From Pelomyxa schiedti (lineage: Eukaryota; Evosea; Pelobiontida; Pelomyxidae): DNA of 21,012 nucleotides. The stretch's first letter is position 1. Each line of letters begins with the position of its first letter. The stretch covers positions 830 to 21,841 of the forward strand of contig JAHLWZ010000361.1 in the NCBI GenBank assembly GCA_020536535.1. Direction: 5' to 3'. The notes beneath the pieces are model-generated. The model saw only the letters and a list, made by a program, of their open reading frames with translations, did not search any database and had not been told where the DNA came from. Position numbers and translations under genes: made by a program. Shown here piece after piece: positions 9,506-18,807 of this stretch.

Positions 9506-11929
9506 TCTTCTGCTGTTTTGCCTCGATTTCCCAGGAGGCTCTTCCTTGTCTCCCAACTGTTTGTGGTGCTTGCATTGATTGTGGTTGTGATGAGGTGAGT
9601 GATGAAGATGATGATGACTTGTTTGCGGTGGAGGGTGGTGGTGGGTTGTTTTGAGGCAATGAGAATGAAGACTCCAGCAAGTCTTGGGCAACAAGATTGT
9701 GGGGTTGTTGTTGTTGTTGTGCTATTTTGGGAGTGGTGGAGACTGTCCGCGTTGCAATTGTTGTTTTTGCTGTGGCAGCAGGGATTTTGCGACACACAGA
9801 TTGGAACAGTTGCTGGACTTCATCATTCTGGGAGTACTCAACAGCTGTTTTTCCCTCTTTGTTCTGTTCCAACAGGAAAATTATAACACATAACAAGCAA
9901 CACAGGGAAAAACACCACACCTTGATGTGAGTGCCAGTGCCCACACAAGACAGAAGTTGTTTCACAATTTCATGATTTCCCCTTCTGGAGGCAATGTGAA
10001 GTGCGGTCTGAGAGAAAGATGAAAATTAAGTTTAAGTGTGTCAAACAACAGACAAAGGAAAGGAAACACAAAGGACATTCACATACATCACCCTTTTCAT
10101 TTGACAGAGACCCCCAAGAAAAGTAGAGATGACATTGAGGAATGCAAAAAAAAAAAAAAAAAAACAAGCTCATACTTCCTGAAAAAAAAAAGAGTTAATT
10201 AATTAAAGAAAGAATCAAGGTGAGTTCATGTACAATCTGGTGGCCAGTAGTGTAAAGCAGTAAAAATTTCCCGAAAAGTTAGAAACAAAAAGCTTGGCAG
10301 GTTGTGTGTTTACTTACTCCCTGAGATATGGCAGCCCAAAAAGAAAGAAAGAAAGTGTCACAGAAAATTGAAGCAATAAAAGGGTGGGTTTACACACATA
10401 CTAAAGCATGCCATAAAGACATGGAGAGAGATAGAGCAAAGAAAAGAGTGACAATTGAAGCAAGTCATAGAAATCGATGAATAACAACGCCATAAAAGGA
10501 TGGGTTTACGCACATGCTAAAGCATGCCACAGAAACAGAGAGCGCAAAGCAAAGAGTGAAAATTGAAGCAAGTCATAGAAATCGATGAATAACAACATAA
10601 TAAAAGGATGGGTTTACACACTCCCTGAGTTTATCACAGAGAGCAAAGCAAAGAGTGAAAATTGAAGCAAGTCATAGAAATCGATGAATAACAACGCAAT
10701 AAAAGGATGGGTTTACACACACGCTAAAGCATGCCATAAAGACATAGAGAGAGATAGAGCAAAGCAAAGAGTGAAAATTGAAGCAAATCATAGAAATCAA
10801 TGAATAACAACGAAATAAAAGGATGGGTTTACACACACGCTAAAGCACGCCATAAAGACATGGAGAGAGCAAAGCAAAGAGTGAAAATTGAAGCAAGTCA
10901 TAGAAATCGATGAATAACAACATAATAAAAGGGTGGGTTTACACACATACTAAAGCATGCCATAAAGACATGGAGAGAGATAGAGCAAAGAAAAGAGTGA
11001 CAATTGAAGCAAGTCATAGAAATCGATGAATGACGACACAATAAAAGGAGGGGTTTACACACACACTAAAGCATGCCACGGAGACAGAGCAAAGCAAAGA
11101 GTGAAAATTGAAGCAAATCATAGAAATCGATGAATAACAACGCAATAAAAGGATGGGTTTACACACACGCTAAAGCATGCCATAGAAACAGAGAGAGCAA
11201 GGCAAAGAGTGAAAATTGAAGCAAGTCATAGAAATCGATGAATAACAACACAATAAGGGTGGGTTTACACACATACTAAAGCATGCCATAGAGAGAGCAA
11301 AGCAAAGAGTGAAAATTGAAGCAAGTCATAGAAATCATGAATAACAACGCAATAAAAGGATGGGTTTACACACAGTCTAAGGCATGCCATAGAGAGAGCA
11401 AAGCAAAGAGTAAAAATTGCGCAATAAAAGGATTGAGATTATGAGTACATACAGTCTCCCCCTGGATTTCAGGTTTTTAAAGGAAAGAGAATGTAAACCT
11501 ATAATCAGGATGGATAGTAGTAGTATCACACACAATCTGTTTGTGAAGCAAGAGATACAAGTGTGGTTAGTGACGAGGCACATCAACCAGTGGCGTACTT
11601 GAGAATTGACATCAATATTCATTGACAACAGGAATTCGACACACCGTGGTTTCTCCCCCCACGTCGCTGCATGCAACGCTGTCTGTGGTGTATGTGTGTG
11701 TGCAAAAAAACCGAATTGTTGATGCTTGTGGGGAAAAAAAAACATAGAAAAAAAAAGATTTGTTCAACATTCACACCACTCGTTCGTCATTAACGGAGTT
11801 TAGCAGGCCGCGGTCACCGGCCAACAGACGCTCCAGTGCGTAGGTGTTGCCGCCATACGCGGCATCGAACCACTCAGTGGGTCCGACGCGTGGACCCCCC
11901 GTGGGTGAAGTTGTTGTTGCTGCTGCCAT
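6461..11929 (-). CDS. Chimeric ankyrin / coiled-coil / beta-grasp-like / TKL-type protein kinase (17 exons)
   Basis: Exons (minus) 11929-11777, 11682-11599, 10007-9921, 9863-9506, 9414-9283, 9179-9157, 9082-9025, 8907-8791, 8693-8533, 8437-8009, 7928-7806, 7749-7679, 7561-7482, 7404-7285, 7216-7076, 7012-6845 and 6687-6461 join in frame to 843 aa plus TGA. Exons 1-4 encode an ankyrin module: 'VGPTEWFDAAYGGN', TALHAATWGEK, TALHIASRRGN, NKEGKTAVEYSQ, then a Gln/Ser/Pro linker. They match the small ankyrin gene at 16408-17463 in sequence and exon borders, not the plus-strand kinase's ankyrins. Exons 5-17 match the plus-strand kinase. Kinase motifs: GSGSYG 477-482, VAVK Lys514, HRD Asp606, DFG 624-626, RPSF 772-775; all intact. 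Exon 6 is a 23-nt microexon (29 nt in the plus copy) using a different acceptor that keeps phase. Exon 14 is 9 nt shorter than its partner. Intron 3 (10008-11598) is expanded by a minisatellite. Confidence 0.85.
10361..11434. repeat. Ten-copy minisatellite (101-116 bp unit) inside an intron of the minus-strand kinase
   Basis: The motif TAAAGCATGCC and close variants recur at about 10401, 10517, 10724, 10840, 10950, 11066, 11170, 11276 and 11377, with a variant unit lacking it near 10620. Spacing is 101-116 bp. Each unit also has GATGGGTTTACACACA, AAATTGAAGCAAGTCATAG and ATCGATGAATAACAAC. A partial unit begins at 10361, and a more worn one sharing CTCCCTGAG lies near 10316. No open frame crosses it. 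Single-copy relatives (GAAAATCGAAGCAAGTCAG, GATGAATA, TTTTACACACAT) sit in the matching intron of the small ankyrin gene (about 16830-17035) and its decayed copy (about 13060-13265). The array is therefore an expansion of ancestral intron sequence, not a foreign insertion. Confidence 0.9.
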
Positions 11930-12639
11930 AGGTGGGCGGCCAGTGGGGTGAGAACCAAAAGATCAAAAAAAAAAAAAGATCTGGTTCTGTCTAGAGAAGA
12001 AGCCAGAACCATTTTTTTGGTGCTAACACCAAGACAAGGGTGGATTGGGTGGCTAATACCAAAATAAATAAATAAATCCCTAATTTGTGGCTGGCAAAAC
12101 AAGTTTTAGTGTGGGTGATTGTTTGGGGGTCACCAAAAAAAAAAGGTGCCCCCTCCTCATCAGTTAACAGGTAGTGACGGAAGAACCAGCAGCTGGGTAT
12201 CCTTTCGAGTGGTGAGTATGATGGATGGAGTAAAAGCAAGAACATGATACAACTAGAGCATGCAACAAAGCATGCCAAACAACAACAAGCAACCTCCACT
12301 TGAAGAGAAACAGAGGACGCGGAGATACCGGCATGATAGTGGCATGGTGATTACACTACAAGAGTTACTGCAGAATCGCGTTCTCAGCCGGCACTGAAGC
12401 GGACATTTCCGGCACTGGTAGCATGCATACTGCCAACAGGGATTAGCACAGAAATGATGGGAATCATGCATACAAACGTTCATACAAATGCAGCGGGAAT
12501 GCTAGATATGTAGAAGCTTCGAAGCTCGGAAATTCATTCCAAAGCTATGTGGCGTTAGTATTCCGCTTGGTTGTATTTGTTTTTATTGGCTTGTATTTAC
12601 ATTTCATTAAGCAGTTAATTCTATTGGGATTAATTGCAC
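11930..12639. other. Intergenic region without a convincing gene
   Basis: This is the upstream flank of the minus-strand kinase gene. It holds small AT-rich inverted repeats: AGAACCAAAAGATC with GATCTGGTTCT (about 11951-11988), TGGTGCTAACACCA (12019-12032) and CACCA10GGTG-like at about 12131-12147. Two weak coding candidates overlap on opposite strands. A minus ORF 12483-12253 is Cys-rich (about 15 Cys in 76 codons). A plus path uses a possible acceptor TTAACAG near 12170 and a short frame ending near 12398 that includes 'RRYRHDSGMVITLQELLQN'. Neither has a recognisable domain or a full splice model. Confidence 0.35.
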
Positions 12640-13459
12640 GCACGTGGTAAAAAAGACAGGGGGGTGGGTGGGTGAGTGGAAAAGAAACCTTGATGTTGGT
12701 GGGAATCCCCACAGATGAGAGAAGTCGTTGTTTCCCCATTTCAACCTCCCCTCCTCTGGAGGCTATGTGAAGTTCAGTTTGAGAAAGATAGCGCGATAGA
12801 GACAGAGAGATGAAAATTAAGAGAGGATGCTCATGCATAAAAAAACCCTTATTGTTTTTTATTGTGTTATTCATCAACTTATTTATTAACCTCAATTTAT
12901 TAATAAATAAGTTCTCTCCAACTTCAATTTTCACACCTCACTTTTCAATGATTAACTCACCCCCAACGCCACTAACTATTTACTTTATTGGCATTGTTCA
13001 TCATGAATTTCTTTGACTTGCTTCTCTCTGTTTCTTGAATGAAAGGGTGAGGTTAATAAATAAGTTGATGAATAACACAATAAAAAACAATAAGAGTTAC
13101 ACACGAACTGGGGAGGGAAAAAAAAGGAAGTTAGAAAAATGACTAATATATAATGCAAACAAAAGGGTTGGAGGATACAGCGGAACGCGCCGCAAGACAG
13201 AGTAAGTGAAGTGAAAATCGAAGCAAGTCAGAGAAGGGAAAACATGAACGTTTTACACACATCCTGGTGGCTCAGTGTGAGGATGTGCACAACGAACAAA
13301 CAATACCAAACAATACCAAACAATACCAAACAAACCTGTAAATTGGCATCGACATTCGGGAACAGGAAATCAACACACTGTGAGCTCCCATTAAACCCAG
13401 CATCGAACCACTCGTAGGGCCCGACCAGCTTGTGCTTGTGACCCCCGTCGATGCCGTCG
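12640..13459 (-). pseudogene. Decayed copy of the small ankyrin gene
   Basis: This segment matches the small ankyrin gene at 16408-17463 in order. The first part reads 'VGPYEWFDAGFNG' and jumps straight to 'SSQCVDFLFPNVDANLQ', so a deletion at an AATGG/GGAGC junction removed the end of exon 1, intron 1 and the start of exon 2. The next ankyrin exon (12775-12689, 'TELHIASRGGEVEM') has lost its splice acceptor: CTTTCAG in the intact gene is CTCAA here. The match ends in the following intron near 12640, and the C-terminal exon is missing. A frame upstream stays open across the stop of the neighbouring 692-aa gene (ATGAATGA overlap at 13517-13524), but this is probably accidental. Confidence 0.8.
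12844..13098. repeat. 50-bp near-perfect inverted repeat in the decayed ankyrin gene's intron
   Basis: Arm 12844-12893 and arm 13049-13098 are reverse complements with one mismatch that I can see, separated by 155 bp. The shared core is TTATTCATCAACTTATTTAT. A shorter inner palindrome, CTTATTTATTA with TAATAAATAAG, lies at about 12879-12910. The intact paralogue has only one copy of this stretch (about 16830-16870), so one arm arose by a local inverted duplication. Confidence 0.85.
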
Positions 13460-13516
13460 ACGATGGTGGTTCCGTGATCGAATTGAATCAGCCGAAAAAC
13501 CAAGCTACTGTCTCTT

Positions 13517-15727
13517 TCATTCATCACTGCTGCCACTTGTATCACTTGAATTTTCGTTGGGCTTGTTGTTGATATACCAGTCAACGTCAGCCTTTGTGAG
13601 CCCAACGGTTTTCATTGTGACAGATGTGTGAAGTGGAGAGACCAACACCCATTGCATGAAGTGGTCCCTCACAACAGAGGCTGTCATTTCAGGGAACACA
13701 CGCATCAGCATCTTCCACATTCCCACTGAAACAGAGGTAATTTTGTGATTGTCTGCCAGTCTGGTTATCTCGTTCAACTTGACATGGAACTGGTTGATGA
13801 GCCACTCAGTGCAACCAACTCTCTTCTGGTGCATCATCATCGCGAGCAAGTTGTTGTGATTCACCTTGATTTGGTCTTCAGTCATGACGAATTCATTGAT
13901 GAGCCACTTGACAACTTTTCCAGAATTAACATAATCACATGCAGAAAAGGCCTCTGCAACGTCAGATGAAGAGAAGTCGCCATAATTGACAATCTGGCGG
14001 GTCTGTGAAACATCGGCATCTTCAATCAATCTCTGGACGATAGAGGACCTGTGGGAAATGCATGAATTGAATTGCCGCAGCAAAACCAATGTGAATGTGA
14101 TGAACTGACAGTTTTCGACAGCAGAGAGCACTGCAGTTTCCCTGATGTTGCGCAACATTGCATGTGAAAGGAACCACTGAATGCCCCCGATTCCACGGTT
14201 GCCCCTACCACCACCACAAATCTCACTGAAAATCCTCTCTGTGCTGCTGGGATCATCATCGGAATTCACACCATCCATCACGTGGAACTTGCTCTCCAAC
14301 CACTCTGCCACTTCAGTGTTGTTGTTTGAAAGGCTTCTTGCAAGACACTTCCTGAGGTTGGGTTGCGTTGGAGGCATTTTTGCTTTTTCCAACAACAACA
14401 TCACCACTGCCACACTGTCTTTCTTGTTCCCACATGCATCGTAGACCACTTGGAAGCTGACCGGGCTGAGGGTTCCAAAGTTTTCAAACAGCCACTCAAT
14501 GAGCCTCACATCAGCGATTTTGTTGCATGCATGTGACAAAAGTTTTTGTGTTGGTTCAACATGAAAGCTTTTGATCACCCACATGAGTCCCCTGCTGTTT
14601 TCACACTGTATTGTGGAGAACTCCGTCACTGAGAAGGTTTTCTTGATCCACTCACATCCTTCCTCGAAGTTGTTGTTGTTGTTTTTGGAGTCACCGCTGC
14701 TGTGGTGCTGTGAACAATTCCTAATGAATTTTGCAAGAACTGCCCTGCCGTAGTATTCCATCACATCAGAACTCTCCAGGCCGAACACCTTGATGCAAAG
14801 CTTCACAGCTTCCAAGAAGACCTCAGGGGCACACTGACTGTGAGGCGTGACAATCTTTTCCTCACAGGAGTCCACCACACCAAGAAGGGATGATGATGCC
14901 ATCCACTCTGCAGTGTCGATGCGACCACGAAAAAGAGCAGCTTGAAATGGTTTCATGAGCTCCCATGGCTCTGTTCCACCCACACCACCAGCAAACCTTG
15001 ACATCACCCACTTCACAACATCCAAATGGCCACCACTGCACGCTGCATGCAAAATACTGGTGGAATGGTCATCCATTTCCTTGATTTCATCCAAAAGGTC
15101 AGACTCACCGACCACAGGCCACCTCAGAGCACCACCCCTCCACGGTGTATTGCCATTGTCAACGAGTTCCTGTGCCAGTGCCAGGTGTCCCCCTTTGTGT
15201 TGAAAGTATTAATTTGTTTTTGTCATTCAACTTTTGGAGTTTTATAATAATAATAAAAATAATAAAAATGCGCATGCCACTCTACGATCTGGTTCTATTA
15301 GCAAGAGTACTTGTTATTAATTACCTTCACAAAGACCACCAAGCACAGTGAGGCACTCCCTTGCGTTGTTCCTCGTCCTCTTGCTTCCCACAATCCATTC
15401 CACGCACCTCACGCTCCCCACCACCCCGGCACACCCAAGAGCGAAATACCGCGACGTCAACCTGCGGGTGGACCCCCCGACGCACGGCCACCACAACTTA
15501 GAGCCCGGCGCACTCACGCCCATAATCGCCCTGCAGGCCCGCGGCACCAGCGGGAACAGCGCGTCGGCGAGTCCCACAATCCAGCAACACTCGGGCCTGG
15601 TCATCTGCGGCCCGCGGGCGGCTGTTGGGTCCAACACAATCGGAACCACCACGAAGTCCCACACGACACGCGACACCATCATCACCCGTTCTGTCATTCG
15701 ACTCTTCGCCACTCCATCTTCGCTCAT
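13517..15727 (-). CDS. Degenerate-ankyrin repeat protein of the ALFPL family (2 exons, 692 aa)
   Basis: Exon 1 is 15727-15325 and exon 2 is 15192-13517; the phase-1 intron 15324-15193 is AT-rich. The joined protein has 692 aa and ends TGA. The N-terminal region (about 1-110) has 'SRVVWDFVVVPIVL' and 'LADALFPLV', shared with the left-edge gene. Ankyrin-like repeats follow: 'SILHAACSGGHLDVVKWV' is a good one. Later repeats are reduced to an 'EWL...F' pattern: CEWIKKTFSV, LIEWLFENFG, VAEWLESKFHV, VKWLINEFVM and TEWLINQFHV. These repeats normally make stacked helical hairpins for protein binding; no enzyme motif is seen. The tail is Ser/Asp/Glu-rich. The frame is open further up to about 15880, so a longer start is possible, but the ATG at 15727 matches the paralogues. 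An unspliced second exon of 1.68 kb is unusual here. Confidence 0.75.
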
Positions 15728-15950
15728 TTTTCCCTTTTCACAGAAGCCGTCACCGTCGTTGATGTCAGCTCCGTCGAGGCACGGCTGCCAGTTGGGCCCA
15801 TAATTGGCACCAGCGGGAACACTGGCGTATCTGAGTCCCAGAACCGCGAAAACAAGTTGTTGCACCGCAACACTGGCTTTTTTTTTTACTCACTTGGTGT
15901 GCCTTTCCAAATGACGTTTGATAGCAATCACTTGGCTTTCCTTCATACCT

Positions 15951-16315
15951 TTATGAAGTTGCTCCTTGCTTGTTGCTGATGTACCAGTCAACGTCAGCCT
16001 TTGTGAGCCCAACGGTTTTCAATCTCCTGATGATGCATGACTTGTGGGAAATGCGTGAAAATCCTCTCAGTGGTGCTGGGATCTGTGAATTCACAGATCC
16101 ATCACATTGAAATTGCTTCCAACCACTCTGCAATTTCTGTGTTGTTGTTGGAAAGACTTCTTGCAAGGCACTTCCTGAGCTCCTGTGGTGTGGGAGGCCT
16201 TTTTGCTTTTGCCAATGGCATTACAAACTTCACCACTGCCACACTGTCTTTGTTGTTTCCCCATGCATCACGGATGACTTTGAAGCTGACTGGGGCGAGG
16301 TTTGGAAGTATCAAT
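15951..16315 (-). pseudogene. Truncated, twice-deleted copy of the 692-aa ankyrin-like gene
   Basis: Reading minus, it starts like 'LSPVSFQVVYDACGNKKDS' of the intact gene ('LAPVSFKVIRDAWGNNKDS') and keeps 'LRKCLARSLSNNNTE.AEWLE'. It then shifts frame at about 16105. After the 'TERIF' part it jumps to the segment matching about 14060-14025, then jumps again to the C-terminal 'KTVGLTKADVDWYI', ending TAA at 15951. Two internal deletions, a frameshift and loss of the N-terminal two-thirds make it a clear pseudogene. It lies between the intact copy and the small ankyrin gene. Confidence 0.85.
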
Positions 16316-16407
16316 GCCGCGTCGCCTCGGCTCATCTGGCTCGCTCATTTTTTCCTTAAAAAAAAAGGCCAAACAAAGCAACAAACCATAAGGTTCGGTA
16401 TTGTCTT

Positions 16408-17463
16408 TCATTCCTCACTGTCACTGCTGTCACTCGACGACGATGATGGGTTGTTTGGAGCAGGGGGTGGTTGTTGGTGTGTTCCTTTTGTTTTTGCTGG
16501 GAACAGCTGCCCCACTTCATCATTGTAGCGGGTAGCAAGAGCTGTCTTTCCATACTTGTTCTGTGATGTGATTAACCCCCACATGCACACGCACGTGGTA
16601 AAAGTCACGGGTGGGTAGTGGAAAAGAAAAAAAAAACCTTGATGTTTGTGGCAATCCTCACACATGAGAGCAGTCGTTTCACAATTTCAACCTCTCCTCC
16701 TCTGGAGGCTATGTGAAGTGCAGTCTGAAAGGGGATAGAGAAAATTAAGTGTCAAACAACAAAGAAAGGATGCTCATACATCGCCCTTTGATTCAACAGA
16801 TTTGATTCAAGAGAGAAGAATAAAGTGAGGTAAATAAGTTGATGAATACTCAATAAAAAAAAGGGTTACACACGAACTGGGGTTATAGGAGGGAGAAATG
16901 AAGTCAGAGAATTTTCAATTCAATGCAAATAAAAGGGTTGGAGGATACATGCTAAACGCGCCGCAAGACAGAGCAAGTGAAAATCGAAGCAAGTCAGTCA
17001 GAGAAGGGAAAACAGGAAAGGTTTTACACACATCCTGTGAAGTATGTGTTTGTCAGTGTGAGAATGTGCTCAACAAACGAACCTGTAAATTGGCGTCGAT
17101 ATTCACTGACAACAGGAAATCAACACACTGTGAGCTCCCTCCCCACGTGGCTGCATGTAATGCTGTCTGTGTGTTGTGTTGGTATACAAAGCCCACAAAA
17201 CGAAAAACAAAAAGTTAATATCATCAGTTCATAGAATCGTAACAAAAAATATCCAATAAATTAATTATTATGAAAATTGCACGTGTGCACACAACAACCT
17301 CTCCTTTTCGTTCGTTTACAGAGTTGAGTAGCCCTGGGTCGAGCGCCAGCATCGCTTGCAACTTGTCGGCGTTGCCATTAAACGCAGCATCGAACCACTC
17401 GTCGGGCCCAACACGTGGCCCCGGCCCGCTTGTGCTTGTGGCGCTCGTTGATGCTGCTGCCAT
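16408..17463 (-). CDS. Small ankyrin-repeat protein (4 exons, 162 aa)
   Basis: Exons (minus) 17463-17299, 17166-17083, 16724-16638 and 16560-16408 are all joined in phase 0, giving 162 aa and a TGA stop. The first part has an Ala/Ser/Thr leader then 'VGPDEWFDAAFNGNADKLQ', an ankyrin-type helix pair. Repeats follow, one per exon: 'TALHAATWGGSSQCVDFLLS', 'TALHIASRGGEVEIVKRLLS' and 'NKYGKTALATRYNDEVGQLF'. The C-terminus is Pro then Ser/Asp/Glu-rich (SSSSSDSSDSEE), a likely CK2-type phosphorylation region (inference). Size and repeat number suit a minimal protein-binding adaptor. Its four exons are the closest relatives in the window of the first four exons of the chimeric kinase at 6461-11929; there the last exon reads on into a linker instead of stopping. 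The second intron (16725-17082) carries the single-copy ancestor of the minisatellite. Confidence 0.8.
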
Positions 17464-17706
17464 CACAATGATGATGATGGTTCTGGTAATGAAACTGATG
17501 AATTCTCCAAAGGATCTCGATCTCCACCGATTAACTAAAATAAATAAACAAACTTCGCTTCAGAACGAACACGTACGTCACTCACAGCCCTACAACCAAA
17601 ATCAGGTGCACTCAACCAAACACAATCAACAAATCTGAGAGAAAGGATTTCTCGTTTGATCGACACAAATAATGCACACTCCCTGGTCTTTGCTGTTGCT
17701 CATGAT
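17464..17706. promoter_or_regulatory. Upstream flank of the small ankyrin gene
   Basis: This is a 243-bp gap between the start of the small ankyrin gene and the end of the EF-hand pseudogene. It is A/C-rich on the plus strand with a palindromic ACGTACGT near 17570. No TATA box or other defined motif stands out. The promoter role is inferred from position only. Confidence 0.25.
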
Positions 17707-18807
17707 CTATCGCTTGAGTCTTCTCGTTTCCTGTGAGGGGTTGGTGTGGTTGGTTGTTCCCAGGGAAAAAAAGTGCGCAATAAAAAGACATTTTGTGTGG
17801 TTTCCTCTTTTCCTTTACTGTGTCCTGTGGACAGTTGGCTATCCCCATGCAGCAGAGAACACAAAGAATACCAAGTGTAATGGCTCACAAGCCCAAACAC
17901 CAGCAGCGCAGCTTGGAACTCTGCAAGGGAAAGAAGTCCGTCATGATTTGTATGCAATGGATTCATGAAGCTTTTGGTTTATGAGTGTGGAATTGGTGCT
18001 GCAGGTACATTACATACCCGTTTTATCTGCTCATCACTGAGGGGTATATCCAGCAGAATGGATAGGGCCTTCAGTTCATCAGCGGTGATGGTTCCGGAAC
18101 AATACACATCCATTTGCCGGAACAGCTTCACCTGAGAAACAACGATATGATTAAGTTTAAGAAGTGAAAAGTGGTGGAATCTTTACATAGAGAGATGTTG
18201 TTGGTTTTGGTCATCATAGACTTGAGTAGAACCGCGGTGTCTGATTCTGTACGCTGAGCCCATTTTGTGGGTGCTTCAGAAACGGGAGAATTCTGGTGGC
18301 GAAATAAGGCCATCAGAGTCTGAGTTGATAGAACTGAACACCAAGTGCAACTTTGCAAGGTGAGAACTGCAGCCAGTTCCCGATGACGTCAGGTTTGATG
18401 ACGGATCAGCCGGGATGGAAGTGGATTCCACAATAGAAAATAGAAGCAGTTTATGCTCATTGCTCCATGTTGCCTTTTGGGGAGGTTAATTTCGTTCAAT
18501 CATTGTTTGTTGGTACCTTTGAAACCGCTTCAAAGTTTTTATGCAACCAATCGTTGAACTCGTTGTAGTCTAGACAAAGAGAGAGTGTAAGGAGAACAAC
18601 ACGTGACTCTTTCAATGGCTAACGGAATCATACCAAGTTTTTCCATCTTTATTTTTATCAACAACCAAGAGAACAGATCACATATCTTCATTTTTACGTT
18701 AGTCTGCCATGTAAATATTGAAAACCACAACCTGCTCGTTGTTCACTCAACTTGAGATCAAATGAACTGAGTGACTGTAGAAATTCAGCGTCTGATATTT
18801 GCCCATA
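17707..18807 (-). pseudogene. EF-hand calcium-binding protein, frame-disrupted remnant
   Basis: EF-hand pieces lie in order on the minus strand: 'GQISDAEFLQSLSSFDLKLS' (about 18807-18740), a loop 'VDKNKDGK' seen only in a shifted frame (about 18665-18640) then 'DYNEFNDWLHKNFEAVSK' ending at a GTACC donor near 18520, 'NSDSDGLISPPEF' (about 18325-18285), 'LFRQMDVYCSGTITADEL' (about 18125-18070), and 'TNHDGLLSLAEFQAALL' then 'ETRRLKR' and TAG at 17707. Near 17954 one extra C turns what would be a canonical D-x-N-x-D-G loop out of frame; removing it also restores splice phase with the previous exon. Similar one- or two-base disruptions occur at about 18640-18660 and 18285-18355. The first loop has lost its first half at a join with foreign sequence. 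Family members are calcium sensors. Several indels make a pseudogene likely; assembly errors in homopolymers are the alternative. Confidence 0.7.

Noticed and set aside
9188-9795. Minus-strand His/Ser/Thr-rich ORFs
   Set aside because: They are other frames of the linker exon and coiled-coil exon of the chimeric kinase gene.
10361-11434. Repeat array as CRISPR or centromeric satellite
   Set aside because: Units are 101-116 bp with no unique spacers, only ten copies, and the array sits in the intron of a eukaryotic gene with homologous single-copy introns elsewhere.
13228-13605. Functional gene overlapping the stop of the 692-aa gene
   Set aside because: The frame crosses an exon-fusion deletion, lacks the downstream acceptor and has no C-terminal exon.
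15728-15880. N-terminal extension of the 692-aa gene with 'DINDGDGF'
   Set aside because: The frame is open, but the stretch has no counterpart in the left-edge or 19064 paralogues, and the ATG at 15727 is a good start. It stays possible but unsupported.
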